Shown: in pieces, positions 16,171 through 24,939 of the stretch
Numbering within the stretch: position 1 is the stretch's first letter
How the letters are laid out: every line of letters begins with the position of its first letter
Source: Achromobacter sp. HZ34
GTDB lineage: Bacteria > Pseudomonadota > Gammaproteobacteria > Burkholderiales > Burkholderiaceae_B
NCBI RefSeq assembly: GCF_002209485.1
Contig: NZ_NJIX01000004.1
Location: forward strand, 496,001 to 560,000
Length of the DNA stretch: 64,000 nt
Direction: 5' to 3'
Translations under genes and position numbers: made by a program
Notes under the pieces: model-generated
What the model was told of the DNA's origin: nothing
Database searches by the model: none
The model's input: the letters and a program-made list of their open reading frames with translations, nothing else

Positions 16171-17163
16171 ATGATCTCCCTGCACACGTTGAAGTCCATC
16201 AAGACCCTCCTCGCCGCTGCTTCCGTGGCGCTGACCTGCGCCGCTCCCGCTGCCATGGCTGCCTATCCCGAGCAGCCGATTCGCATCATCGTGCCGTACA
16301 CGGCCGGTGGCAGCTCGGATGTGATCGCCCGCGCCATCAGCGATGAACTGACCGCCGAACTGGGCCAGTCGGTCATCGTGGAAAACCGTGCCGGCGCCGG
16401 CTCCATGATCGGCACCGCCTACGTGGCCAATGAAAAGCCCGACGGCTACACGCTGCTGCTGGCCGACGTGCCCTTCACCATCGTGCCGGCGCTCTATGGC
16501 GACCGCATCAAGTACAACGCCGCCAAGGACTTCGCGCCGATCTCGCTGCTGGGCCTGTCGCCCATGTACCTGTTCGTCAATCCTGGCTTCCAGGCGAAGA
16601 CGGTGGCCGAACTGGTCGAAATGGCCAAGGCCAAGCCGGGCACGATCTCCATCGGCTCCGGCGGCAATGGTTCGCTGACCCACCTGATGGCCGAACTGCT
16701 GATGCTGAACTCCGGCATCAAGCTGGTCCACATCCCCTACAAGGGCGCATCGGCTGCCGCCAACGACCTGGCCGGCGGCCAGATCGAAACCGGCTTCACC
16801 ACGATGCCTTCGGCCAGCGCCCTGTACCAGGGCGGCAAGCTCCGCCCCCTGGCCGTGTCCAGCCCGAAGCGCCAGCCCGATACGCCCAATGTTCCCACCT
16901 TTGACGAAGCCGGCGTGCCCAATATGACGGTGCAAAGCTGGTGGGGCCTGGTCGCCCCGGCCAAGACGCCTGCCCCGGTGCTGGAGCGCTTGAACGCCGC
17001 GATGGAAAAGGTCATGCAATCGCCCAAGATCAAGACGCGCCTGAACAGCGTGGGCGTGAACCTGCCCGCGGACACCAGCGCCAAGGCCCTGCAGAACTTC
17101 CTGAACGAAGACTTCACCCGCTGGGCCGACGTGGTCGAGCGCGCCGACGTCAAGTTCGAATAA
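16171..17163 (+). CDS. Bug-family tripartite tricarboxylate transporter substrate-binding protein
   Basis: Periplasmic solute-binding protein of 330 residues. A Sec signal (SIKTLLAAASVALTCAAPAAMA) precedes the Bug fold: YPEQPIRIIVPYTAGGSSDV, VIVENRAGAGSMIGT, PDGYTLLL, the conserved VHIPYKGASAAANDL and WWGLVAPAKTPAPVLERLN. I chose ATG 16171; the frame is open upstream but the signal peptide fixes this start. Bug proteins usually bind carboxylates or amide-type ligands. The M28 peptidase gene follows after 26 bp, so the ligand may be a peptide or acyl-amino acid; that is inference. No TctA/TctB genes are nearby. Confidence 0.93.
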   Translation: MISLHTLKSIKTLLAAASVALTCAAPAAMAAYPEQPIRIIVPYTAGGSSDVIARAISDELTAELGQSVIVENRAGAGSMIGTAYVANEKPDGYTLLLADVPFTIVPALYGDRIKYNAAKDFAPISLLGLSPMYLFVNPGFQAKTVAELVEMAKAKPGTISIGSGGNGSLTHLMAELLMLNSGIKLVHIPYKGASAAANDLAGGQIETGFTTMPSASALYQGGKLRPLAVSSPKRQPDTPNVPTFDEAGVPNMTVQSWWGLVAPAKTPAPVLERLNAAMEKVMQSPKIKTRLNSVGVNLPADTSAKALQNFLNEDFTRWADVVERADVKFE

Positions 17164-17189
17164 TTTCTGCAAGCACGGAGGAGACCTAT

Positions 17190-18488
17190 ATGGAAGCCTG
17201 GTTGGCCAAGGCCGGCGCCGATGCGGCGCTGATGGATGATTTCAATGCGATCTGCGCCTTCGGCGGGCGCCTGTCCGGTTCCGGCCAGGATACGGCGGCG
17301 ATCGCCTGGGCCCTGGAACGGATGCGCGCCACCGGCGGCACCGTGCGCAAGGTACAGGTCCCTTACGACGGCTGGCGTGCCGGCCGCGCCGAGCTGCGGT
17401 TGCTGGGTGCCGAACCCCGTAACCTGGCTTGCCGCGCGCTGCTGCGTTCGGCGTCGACGCCGGCCGAAGGGCTGGTGGGCGAAGTGCTGGATCTGGGCCA
17501 AGGTACGCTGGACGACTTCGAACGGGCCGGCGCCGCGGTAAGCGGCAAGATCGTGATGGTTCGTCATGAGTATCCTTTCTCGCCGACGCACCTGCACCGC
17601 CGCAAGAAGTACGACCAGGCGGTGGCGCGTGGCGCCATCGGTTTCCTCATCGCCAATCCCTTGCCTGGCCGTGGCGTGCTGTCCGGTTCGTCGGGCCGTG
17701 CGCGCGGGGCTGCCGGCATCCCGGCCGCCTATATCGACTTCGAAGGCAGCCAGGTCCTGGCCGCGGCAGCCGCCGCCGGCTCCTGCCAGGTGCGCCTGGT
17801 CCTGACGGGCGAAGAGCTGGAAAACGCGCTGGCGGACCTGGCCATCCTGGACATCCCGGGCGGCAGCGACAGCCGCGTCGTCATCACCGCGCACATGGAC
17901 GGCCACGACCTGGGCACCAGCGCCCTGGACAACGCCACCGGTGTTGCCGTTGCACTGGCGGCCGCGCGCGCGCTGGCCCCGCTGGTGTCGGCGCAAACCC
18001 ATGGCTTGCGGGTGTGCTTCTTCACCGCCGAGGAATGGGCGCTGACCGGTTCGGCCCGCTATCTGGACGATATGGATCCGGCCGAGCGTGCGACGATGAA
18101 GCTGGATATCAATCTGGACACGGTTGGCGGCCACAGCGAACTGACGGCGATGATCAGCGAGTATCCGGCGCTGGCGCCTTTCGTGGCGGCCGCCGCCGCG
18201 GATGCCGACACGACGGTGGATACGTATCTGCCGTTCATGTCCAATTCGGACCATGCCAATTTTGCACGCCATGGGATTCCCGCCCTGCGTCTGACGGCCG
18301 GTTTCGATCGGCCCGATTCCAAGGTGAACAACATCCTGGCGGCCGGCGATGTGCCCGGCGTAGTCGACGAGGCGGACTTGCGCAATGCGCTGCGGGCAAC
18401 GTGTGCCATGGCTTGGCGGGGTTTGACGCTGTCGCAGGAAGCGCTGGATGCGCTGGCCGCGGACAGCAAGTGGACCGTGGCCAAGTGA
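17190..18488 (+). CDS. M28-family metallopeptidase with PA-like domain
   Basis: Zinc-dependent aminopeptidase/carboxypeptidase-type enzyme of 432 residues. The metal ligands can be read: AHMDGHD (about H235, D237), SALDNATG (bridging Asp), FTAEEWALTGS (catalytic Glu pair), LDINLDTVGG (Asp) and SDHANFARHGIPALRL (His). Residues about 95-205 (ISGK-like SGKIVMVRHEYPFSPT, GAIGFLIANP) match the PA domain seen in M28 enzymes. ATG 17190 has GGAGGAG 7 bp upstream. No signal peptide is visible, so it acts in the cytosol, fitting import of its substrate by the Bug system encoded 26 bp upstream in the same operon. Confidence 0.88.
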   Translation: MEAWLAKAGADAALMDDFNAICAFGGRLSGSGQDTAAIAWALERMRATGGTVRKVQVPYDGWRAGRAELRLLGAEPRNLACRALLRSASTPAEGLVGEVLDLGQGTLDDFERAGAAVSGKIVMVRHEYPFSPTHLHRRKKYDQAVARGAIGFLIANPLPGRGVLSGSSGRARGAAGIPAAYIDFEGSQVLAAAAAAGSCQVRLVLTGEELENALADLAILDIPGGSDSRVVITAHMDGHDLGTSALDNATGVAVALAAARALAPLVSAQTHGLRVCFFTAEEWALTGSARYLDDMDPAERATMKLDINLDTVGGHSELTAMISEYPALAPFVAAAAADADTTVDTYLPFMSNSDHANFARHGIPALRLTAGFDRPDSKVNNILAAGDVPGVVDEADLRNALRATCAMAWRGLTLSQEALDALAADSKWTVAK

Positions 18489-18560
18489 ATGGGGAAATTG
18501 AAGGGGGCCTCCCCTTCAAGCTATCCCTGCCGGGGTAGGTGGCACGCGCGCGTTGATGCA

Positions 18561-18584
18561 ATTCCGAATCTTTCGGAATTTTCC
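18561..18584 (+). terminator. Weak rho-independent terminator after the peptidase gene
   Basis: ATTCCGA (18561-18567) pairs with TCGGAAT (18573-18579) over an ATCTT loop, followed by TTTCC, 73 bp past the M28 stop. The stem is only 7 bp and the T run short. Confidence 0.5.
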
Positions 18585-18606
18585 TACGTTAGTTGTAATA
18601 AACGAG

Positions 18607-18626
18607 ATCATTCTGGTGCGAATGAT
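18607..18626. promoter_or_regulatory. Inverted repeat, possible operator
   Basis: ATCATTC and GAATGAT, perfect 7-bp arms 6 bp apart, in an AT-rich stretch 133 bp before a small open frame. It is not a good Fur-box match. Role unknown. Confidence 0.35.
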
Positions 18627-18758
18627 TCGGGCTAGAATCTTTGGCTTCCCTCCCCCCAGGCACCGCACTCCCTTCCATTACACGTTCCCCAGGCACGCGG
18701 CTGCCGGGCGTGTCCTGGACGCGCGCGCCGCATCGGCCGCAGGCCAGGAACTTCCCCC

Positions 18759-19073
18759 ATGATCCATATTTCCTTCTCCCAGGGGTGTTATGACGGCCTG
18801 GGTTGCGGCGATGAGGACGACGAGGACTCCAGGCGTTGCAAACGTTCGGACGCGGCCGCGCTGCTGGCATCGCTGGCGTCATGCCGGGCCGCCGTGCACC
18901 CCTATGACCCCGGCAGCTCGGCGCAGGACACCGCCGGGTGCACCGTGCCTGAGTTGAGCCGGACGCTGATCCAGACCCGAAAACAGGCTCAGGCCCAGCC
19001 GATGGTCATCAATGCGCGCGCCCAGGTGACCACGGTGCGCACGCTCAGGCACGCGCCCCACGCTTACGCATGA
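18759..19073 (+). CDS. Small hypothetical protein (doubtful)
   Basis: A 104-residue frame from ATG 18759 (MIHISFSQGCYDGLGCGDED) with an acidic stretch (GDEDDEDSRR), five Cys and a basic, Gln/Thr-rich C-terminus. I recognise no domain, signal or membrane segment. In favour: it fills an otherwise empty 680-bp stretch, follows an AT-rich promoter-like segment and ends exactly at the bidirectional terminator at 19073-19103. Against: no clear Shine-Dalgarno (only CTTCCCCC precedes the ATG). Treat as a possible gene only. Confidence 0.35.
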   Translation: MIHISFSQGCYDGLGCGDEDDEDSRRCKRSDAAALLASLASCRAAVHPYDPGSSAQDTAGCTVPELSRTLIQTRKQAQAQPMVINARAQVTTVRTLRHAPHAYA

Positions 19074-19103
19074 AAAAACGCCCACCGGCAATGCCGGCGG
19101 GCG
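19073..19103 (-). terminator. Strong terminator after the SYLF gene, possibly bidirectional
   Basis: CGCCCACCGGCA pairs with TGCCGGCGGGCG (one mismatch) around a minimal loop at 19079-19103. On the minus strand TTTTTT follows directly, 66 bp past the SYLF stop. On the plus strand TCTTCGTCTT follows, so weaker termination is possible for the small frame ending at 19073. Confidence 0.8.
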
Positions 19104-19168
19104 TCTTCGTCTTCCTGACCGGAGCGGGATCGATCGGACCAGTCCGAATTCACCCCGCGCCGTGACGA

Positions 19169-19747
19169 TCAAAGATCCAGCTTGTTGATCTTGGTGCCTT
19201 CGACCGTCAGGTTGGCCATCAAGCCGGCGTTGGTCAGCACGAATGCCACCACGGCCTGGCGGGCGGTGTTGGTGTCGACGGCGCCGTTGGCACCGATCTT
19301 GGCCAGCGCCACCGAGGCGTCGGCACCGGCGGTCCAGCCGCTGCTGTTGCGGAATTTATCCAGTTCGTTTTGCGTCATGAACATGATCACGACAGCCTTG
19401 GATTGCGCGCCGGCCTGCAAGCCGAACGAGCCGGTGGTCGTGCTGTAGTAGCCGGAAGGCGTGCCACCGACCTTCAGGACGCCTTGGCCGTATTCAGCAC
19501 CGAACATGAAGCCGGCGGCCAGCACGTTGGGGAATACCAGGATGCCCTTGGCGCGGCTACCCATTTCGCGCGAGCCCGGCACCGAGCTGTACAGACGATT
19601 CAGGGTGGTGTCGGCACCACTGTTCAATTCCTGGCGCTTGTTGACGTTGCTGCCGCCGGCGTTGTTGCCGGTGGTGGTGCAGGCGGCGAGAGCGGCCGTC
19701 ATGATCAGGGCAGCGGGAATGGTCACGAATTTGCGGCGGTTCATCAT
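19169..19747 (-). CDS. SYLF (Ysc84/DUF500) domain lipoprotein
   Basis: A 192-residue lipoprotein: signal FVTIPAALIMTAALAACTTT with lipobox LAAC, then a SYLF domain (SRAKGILVFPNVLAAGFMFGAEYGQGVL; SGYYSTTTGSFGLQAGAQSKAVVIMFMT; LTNAGLMANLTVEGTKINKLD). SYLF domains bind lipids in eukaryotes; in bacteria such proteins are envelope lipoproteins of unclear role. Start is ATG 19747 (MMNRRKF) with GGAG 8 bp upstream; ATG 19744 is equally possible. Monocistronic, closed by the terminator at 19073-19103. Confidence 0.9.
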   Translation of the reverse strand: MMNRRKFVTIPAALIMTAALAACTTTGNNAGGSNVNKRQELNSGADTTLNRLYSSVPGSREMGSRAKGILVFPNVLAAGFMFGAEYGQGVLKVGGTPSGYYSTTTGSFGLQAGAQSKAVVIMFMTQNELDKFRNSSGWTAGADASVALAKIGANGAVDTNTARQAVVAFVLTNAGLMANLTVEGTKINKLDL

Positions 19748-19919
19748 TGTTATCTCCGGCTAGAAAGAAATGCATGGGATGTCGCCCGTCGCTGGCGTAT
19801 AGCCTCAGGGGCCTCGGGGCGACGATTGGAATGCGACATTCGCCCATCAGTGGCAACTAGCGTGCCTGACCTCATCCGTAGCGTAAAAATTCCGCGGGAC
19901 AGGGCCAGGCACGCGCTAA

Positions 19920-22436
19920 TCAACGCCTTTCCACCGGCACCGCCCGTGCTTTCCAGATCCGGTCGCAGTACTCCCCGATGGCGCGATCCGAGGAAAATTT
20001 TCCCGATCGTGCCGTATTCAGGATGGACATGCGGGTCCAGTCCTGGGTATCGCGGTAAGCCTGGTCCACCCGGTTATGGCAGGCGGCGTAGGAGTCGTAG
20101 TCCGCCAGCAGCATGTAGGGATCGTGATACAGCAGGTCGTCCATCAGCGGCGCGAACAGATCACTGTCGCCCCGGGAGAAGAAGCCCGAACGGATCAAGT
20201 CCATCACGGCTTGCAGTTCGCTGTCACGCCGCAGGAAGTCCATGGGCCGGTAACCTTCGCGGCGCAGCGTATAGACTTCCTCGGCGGTCAGGCCGAACAG
20301 GAAGAACACATCCTCGCCGACCTCGTCGCGGATTTCGATATTGGCGCCGTCCATGGTGCCTATGGTCAGGGCGCCGTTCATGGCGAATTTCATGTTGCCC
20401 GTGCCCGAGGCTTCCTTGCCGGCCAGCGATATCTGTTCCGACAATTCCGCGGCCGGGTAGACGCACTGGCCCACCGTGACGCTGAAGTTGGGAAGGAATA
20501 CCACTTTCAAGCGATCGCGCACGTCCGGATCGTTGTTGATGACGTCGCCGATGGCGGTGATCAGCTTGATCATCAGCTTGGCGCGCACGTAGCCCGGTGC
20601 GGCCTTGCCGCCGAAGATGAAGGTACGCGGCGTGATATCCAGGTTGCGCTGCGACTTCACACGGTGGTACAGGGCAGCGATGTGCAGCGCCGACAGATGC
20701 TGGCGCTTGTATTCGTGGATGCGCTTGACCTGGACGTCGAACATCGAATCCGGGTCGACCTTGATGCCGCTCTTGCGCAGCAGCAGCGCGGCCAGGTCTA
20801 TCTTGTTGGCACGCTTGACCGCGCGCCATTCCGCCGCGAAGGCGGCATCGTCGGCGTAAGGCTCGATGGCGCGTATCCGTGACCAGTCCTTGATCCAGTC
20901 TTCGCCTATGCAGCGGGTGATCAGCTTGCCCATGCGCGGATTGCTTTGCGCCACCCAGCGGCGCGGCGTGACGCCGTTGGTCATGCTGGTGAATTTCTCC
21001 GGCCACATGGCGTAGAAATCCTTCAGCAGATCGCGTTTGAGCAATTCCGAATGCAGGTCGGCCACGCCGTTGATGGCATGGCTGCCGACGCAGGCCAGGT
21101 GGGCCATGCGCACATAGCGTTCGCCCGATTCATCGATGAGGGACAGGCGGGCGATGCGGGTTTCGTCGCCGAAGAAGTGGATGCGTGCCTCGTTGAGGAA
21201 GCGCGCATTGATCTCGAAGATGATTTCCAGATGGCGCGGCAGCACGCGGCGGAACAACTCCAGCGGCCAGCGCTCCAGCGCCTCGGGCAGCAGCGTATGG
21301 TTGGTATACGAGAAAGTCTGCCGCGTAATGTCCCAGGCCCTTTCCCAAGGCACCTGATGTTCGTCTATCAGCAGGCGCATCAACTCGGCCACGCCGATCG
21401 AGGGATGCGTGTCATTGAGCTGGATGGCAAAGGACTTGTGGAAGGACGTGACCGGCTGCCCGCGATGTAGCTGCAGGCGCAGCATGTCCTGCAGGGAGCA
21501 GGACACGAAGAAATATTGCTGCTCCAGCCGCAATTCCTTGCCCTGCACGCTTTCGTCGTTGGGATAAAGCACCTTGGTCAGGTTTTCCGAGGTGACTTTC
21601 TTGTTCACCGCGCCCAGGTAATCCCCGCGATTGAAGGTGTGGAAGTCGAAGGCTTCCGTGGCTTCTGCCCGCCACAGCCGCAAGGTATTGGTGGTGGCCA
21701 CGCGATAGCCGGGGATGGGCGAGTCGAAAGGCACGCCCGCCACGGTCTTCTCCGGCACCCAGCGCACGCGGAAACGGCCGCCGTCGTCCGTATATTGTTC
21801 GGTATAGCCGCCCAGCTTCACCTGCACCGCCCATTCGGCGTGCTGGATTTCCCACGGATTGCCATAACGCAGCCAGGCGTCGGTGTTCTCCACCTGCCAG
21901 CCGTCCATGAGGGTCTGGTAGAAAATGCCGTATTCGTAGCGGATGCCGTAGCCGATGGCGGGGACTTCCAGCGTCGCCAGCGAATCGATGAAGCAGGCCG
22001 CCAGGCGGCCCAGGCCGCCGTTGCCCAGCCCCGGCTCTTCCTCCTGGCGCAGCAGTTCATCCAGGTCCAGGCCCAGTTCGCTCATGGCCAGGCGGATCTC
22101 GTGAGTGATGCCCAGGCTGAGCAGGTTGTTGCCCAGATAAGGACCCATGAGGAATTCGGCTGACAGATAGGCCACGGTGCGCGCATTGCGCTTCTGGTAG
22201 GTGGCGGTCGTATCGAACCAGGACCGCACCAGCCGGTCGCGCACGGTATGGGCCAGTGACTGGTACAGGTCGTTCTTCGAAGCGATTTCCAGCGATTTAC
22301 CTTGCGTGTACAGCAAGTGATCGAGGAAAGCCCGTTTCAATGATTCGCGCGAAAGCGAGGAGCGATCATGTTCGGGATGAGCCACGTTGGCTTCGGAATC
22401 GTTAGCGGATACGGCGGCGCTGGCGGGATCTTTCAA
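19920..22436 (-). CDS. glgP: Glycogen/alpha-glucan phosphorylase (TTG start)
   Basis: Releases glucose-1-phosphate from alpha-1,4-glucans using pyridoxal phosphate. The 838-residue length is standard. Clear family segments are YLSAEFLMGPYLGNNL, EEEPGLGNGGLGRLAACF, QLNDTHPSIGVAELMR, SMTNGVTPRRW, VKRIHEYKRQ, FGGKAAPGY and the PLP site EASGTGNMKFAMNGAL (lysine about K683). The start is TTG at 22436: AAGGA lies 6 bp upstream, the N-terminal alignment fits and no in-frame ATG occurs before the conserved region. No other glycogen genes are adjacent; the gene is solitary, with 317 bp of partly AT-rich DNA upstream. Confidence 0.94.
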   Translation of the reverse strand: MKDPASAAVSANDSEANVAHPEHDRSSLSRESLKRAFLDHLLYTQGKSLEIASKNDLYQSLAHTVRDRLVRSWFDTTATYQKRNARTVAYLSAEFLMGPYLGNNLLSLGITHEIRLAMSELGLDLDELLRQEEEPGLGNGGLGRLAACFIDSLATLEVPAIGYGIRYEYGIFYQTLMDGWQVENTDAWLRYGNPWEIQHAEWAVQVKLGGYTEQYTDDGGRFRVRWVPEKTVAGVPFDSPIPGYRVATTNTLRLWRAEATEAFDFHTFNRGDYLGAVNKKVTSENLTKVLYPNDESVQGKELRLEQQYFFVSCSLQDMLRLQLHRGQPVTSFHKSFAIQLNDTHPSIGVAELMRLLIDEHQVPWERAWDITRQTFSYTNHTLLPEALERWPLELFRRVLPRHLEIIFEINARFLNEARIHFFGDETRIARLSLIDESGERYVRMAHLACVGSHAINGVADLHSELLKRDLLKDFYAMWPEKFTSMTNGVTPRRWVAQSNPRMGKLITRCIGEDWIKDWSRIRAIEPYADDAAFAAEWRAVKRANKIDLAALLLRKSGIKVDPDSMFDVQVKRIHEYKRQHLSALHIAALYHRVKSQRNLDITPRTFIFGGKAAPGYVRAKLMIKLITAIGDVINNDPDVRDRLKVVFLPNFSVTVGQCVYPAAELSEQISLAGKEASGTGNMKFAMNGALTIGTMDGANIEIRDEVGEDVFFLFGLTAEEVYTLRREGYRPMDFLRRDSELQAVMDLIRSGFFSRGDSDLFAPLMDDLLYHDPYMLLADYDSYAACHNRVDQAYRDTQDWTRMSILNTARSGKFSSDRAIGEYCDRIWKARAVPVERR

Positions 22437-22753
22437 GACATGTCCTTGCTGGGCGGTCGAATAAAAAATCCTAATCCAAAAAAATGGCTATTTGAAGGCG
22501 CCACGCCAAGGAAAGCGCAACAAAGATGCGCGTCACCAGGGGCTGGATTTCACGGCAAAGCAGGCTCACGGCGCAGCGCCCGACGGGGAAGCCGGGCGTG
22601 GCACAGTGCATCAAATGCCTGCTGGCAGGGATCCTTTGCGCGATTGCTGTTACTGAGCTGGACTGGCGCGACGTCTGTCATCTTGCGGGAATCGAATTTT
22701 TCCAGATGTATGCGTCTGTAATGTAGTTACCAAGTTTTAGCGAGATCGAAAGC
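22437..22753. other. 317-bp divergent intergenic region, partly AT-rich
   Basis: Separates glgP (minus) from the unrecognised plus-strand cluster. The parts at 22455-22500 and 22690-22745 are AT-rich and should hold the two promoters. No tidy dyad or sigma-70 pair stood out, and no gene is supported. Confidence 0.6.
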
Positions 22754-23692
22754 ATGGCCGCAAACTCCGTCTCCCCCGTATCCCCTGTCAACGCCTCCGT
22801 CGTCGCGACTGCTATTGGCCGGACTTACGACTCCGTCAAACGCGGCGACGGTGTCGATGCCATTCCCGCCGTTTCAGCCGTGACCGCGGGTCCCCGTGCC
22901 AGGCTGCACCAGTCCAAGGTGTGGCGTTCGTACCGCAAGGGGGGCTTCAAGAAGCAATTCGCGCAACAGCAGCGCCGCAAGTCCACTCGGGAAGAGGTCG
23001 AGACTTTCATCGCCGCCGGTGGCGCTTATCTGGCCACGCAGTCGACGCGGAACCAGGCACTGGCCAAGGAGCGCAGGGAACGCCGTTCATCGGTGGAAAG
23101 CGCGGGGGAAAGCGCAGGTCTCCTGTATGGCGACGCGCAGCCGCAGCTGGTCGCGGCGCAGGCAAACCCGGTCGCGCGGGCTAACCAGCAGCGCGTGCTG
23201 GTGGAGCAGAAGCATGGCGCCGCGGCGCGCCAGCAAGGTGGCCGGTCGGCGGCTGAACTCCAGGAGGACGCGGCCCGGTACAGCGCCAAGCTTGCCGGGG
23301 CGCGCGAGACGATCAGGGATCTGCCCGTCGATCTCCTGGGCAAGGCGGCGAATGCGCCGCTGGAACTGGTGGCGGAAATCACCGCCATCCATGGCGTGCG
23401 CCCGGAAGATCTCCGGCGCATTTGCGCCGAAGAACGGCAGAAATTGATCAGGCCGCCGATCAACGTGGTGCACGCCGTTGCCATGCCCCAGCCAAACGCG
23501 GAAAAGGCCGGGAGCGATTTCGGGGAACTGGTCAACTTCTGTGCCGGGCAGAATGACAAGCGTGTCGCGCCGCGGACGGCAATCCAGTTCGGGGTCGAGT
23601 GCGTGGACACGATCACGCTGTTGGTCGCGGCACTGTCGCTGGTCAGGACTTGGCCGCACTCTGGCGGACCCGTCGCGCTGACCGCCCGATAA
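22754..23692 (+). CDS. Unrecognised protein, candidate secreted effector or partner 1
   Basis: I recognise no family in this 312-residue product. The first 45 residues are Ser/Val/Ala/Pro-rich and low in charge (MAANSVSPVSPVNASVVATA), as in many type III secretion signals, and no Sec signal is present. A very basic segment follows (RSYRKGGFKKQFAQQQRRKSTRE, given here in outline at residues 58-80), then Arg/Gln/Ala-rich helices with a central proline-poor coiled region. One hydrophobic stretch sits near the C-terminus (VECVDTITLLVAALSLV, 280-297). The stop codon overlaps the start of the next gene (TAATG), so the two are translationally coupled. ATG 22754 is preceded by GAGATCGAAAGC, a weak ribosome site. 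Function unknown. Confidence 0.72.
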   Translation: MAANSVSPVSPVNASVVATAIGRTYDSVKRGDGVDAIPAVSAVTAGPRARLHQSKVWRSYRKGGFKKQFAQQQRRKSTREEVETFIAAGGAYLATQSTRNQALAKERRERRSSVESAGESAGLLYGDAQPQLVAAQANPVARANQQRVLVEQKHGAAARQQGGRSAAELQEDAARYSAKLAGARETIRDLPVDLLGKAANAPLELVAEITAIHGVRPEDLRRICAEERQKLIRPPINVVHAVAMPQPNAEKAGSDFGELVNFCAGQNDKRVAPRTAIQFGVECVDTITLLVAALSLVRTWPHSGGPVALTAR

Positions 23693-24816
23693 TGACGACG
23701 TTCCGGGCCCTCGTTTGCGATATTCCGGGTTCAGACGCCAAGCGCACGGCATACCGAGTGGTGCATGACGCCTTTTGCGCGGAAGTCTTACGTGAGTTCG
23801 GCGAGCGCCTGGAGGCATGGCCGCCGGCCAGCGCCGCTGCCCTTCTGGCGGCGGAGCCGGCACAACAAGCCGGGCTGTTGCGCGCCTGGCTCGACGATAT
23901 TCCGCAGGCCTGGCGCCAGCTGCGCGCGCAGTTGTGCGACCTGGGTGGAGGCAATCCCCTGGCTTGCCGCCATGCCGGACATCTGGCCTGGGTGTTGATC
24001 GCCACCCTGTTCGACAGGATGAGTGCGCCGGTCCTGCAGCTAGCGCTGCGCGAGATGCCGGAAGACCGTCTGGCGGCGCTGCATGCCTGCGGGACTTCCC
24101 ATCTGGCGATGTTCCAGTATGTCGCCCGCTACGACCTGCAGCGCCGGCTGGCCAACGCCAGGTCGGCCTCGCAGGCGGTGACGCGGGAAATCCAGGAGTG
24201 CTTGGAATTGGGCCGGATGCCCGATGCGGGAATGCTGAGGGAATTGGCCACCACCCTGCGCCGGCGGGCTGCCTTGAGCCAGGCGCTGGATGGCGCCGCG
24301 TCAGCGCCGCTCGCCGCCTCTGCCGTGGAAGTGATCTCGACATCGCAGGATGGCACCGGCTTGACCTCCGACCTGCAGGTCTTGCTGGATGTCTTGCTGG
24401 TATTGGCCGGGGGTGGGGCCGATACGGCATCGATCGCCTCCATCGTCGCACTCGCCGATACCAGGGTGGCCGCCCACGCAACCGCCTGCTTTCGTGCCGC
24501 CCTGGCGATTGCCGCGTTCGTGGATTTTGCCCGCAGCTGGAATGCCCCCGTGTTCTTCGACAGGGACGGCCGGCCTTTGCGCCTGGCGCGGCTGCTGGCG
24601 ATACGCGCTGCCCGCGTCGACGACGGCAGCAGCAACGCGGCACCGCAAATACAGCTGACCGCGTCAGTCAGCGTGCGCGGCAATCATCCTGCCGTAACGC
24701 TGATCGTGGTTGCCCAATTGGGCGACGCCGATACGGTAGTGGGGCTGGCGGATTATGCGCAGCTGCGCAACGCCCGGCCCGTCAGCGATTCAGGAAAATT
24801 CGCCGAAGCCGTGTGA
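23692..24816 (+). CDS. Unrecognised protein, coupled partner 2
   Basis: A 374-residue product with no recognised family. It starts at ATG 23692, whose A is the last base of the upstream TAA stop, so translation is coupled to protein 1. The sequence is leucine/alanine-rich and looks all-helical (LLRAWLDDIPQAWRQLRAQL; LDVLLVLAGGGADTASIASI; ACFRAALAIAAFVDFARSW). No signal peptide or certain transmembrane segment is seen. The C-terminal third (PQIQLTASVSVRGNHPAVTL; IVVAQLGDADTVVGLADYAQ) looks like a separate beta-rich domain. It could be a chaperone or second effector for the cluster; that is a guess from position only. Confidence 0.72.
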   Translation: MTTFRALVCDIPGSDAKRTAYRVVHDAFCAEVLREFGERLEAWPPASAAALLAAEPAQQAGLLRAWLDDIPQAWRQLRAQLCDLGGGNPLACRHAGHLAWVLIATLFDRMSAPVLQLALREMPEDRLAALHACGTSHLAMFQYVARYDLQRRLANARSASQAVTREIQECLELGRMPDAGMLRELATTLRRRAALSQALDGAASAPLAASAVEVISTSQDGTGLTSDLQVLLDVLLVLAGGGADTASIASIVALADTRVAAHATACFRAALAIAAFVDFARSWNAPVFFDRDGRPLRLARLLAIRAARVDDGSSNAAPQIQLTASVSVRGNHPAVTLIVVAQLGDADTVVGLADYAQLRNARPVSDSGKFAEAV

Positions 24817-24939
24817 GTGCGGCCGCTTACGGCAACGATTCGTGCTCTCTAGTATTGCGATTCATATAGCCAGGTTTGATGTGGGCGAACGACATCGACG
24901 CGCTCGCCGATCCTCCTGGCGCGCTATTGGAGAACACCT

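Noticed and set aside
18607-18626. Inverted repeat considered as a Fur box.
   Set aside because: Only the ATCATTC/GAATGAT arms recall it; the spacing is 6 bp and the 19-bp consensus match is poor.
22437-22753. Small open frames in the region upstream of the effector-like cluster.
   Set aside because: They lack ribosome sites, overlap the glgP 5' end and have no protein-like composition.
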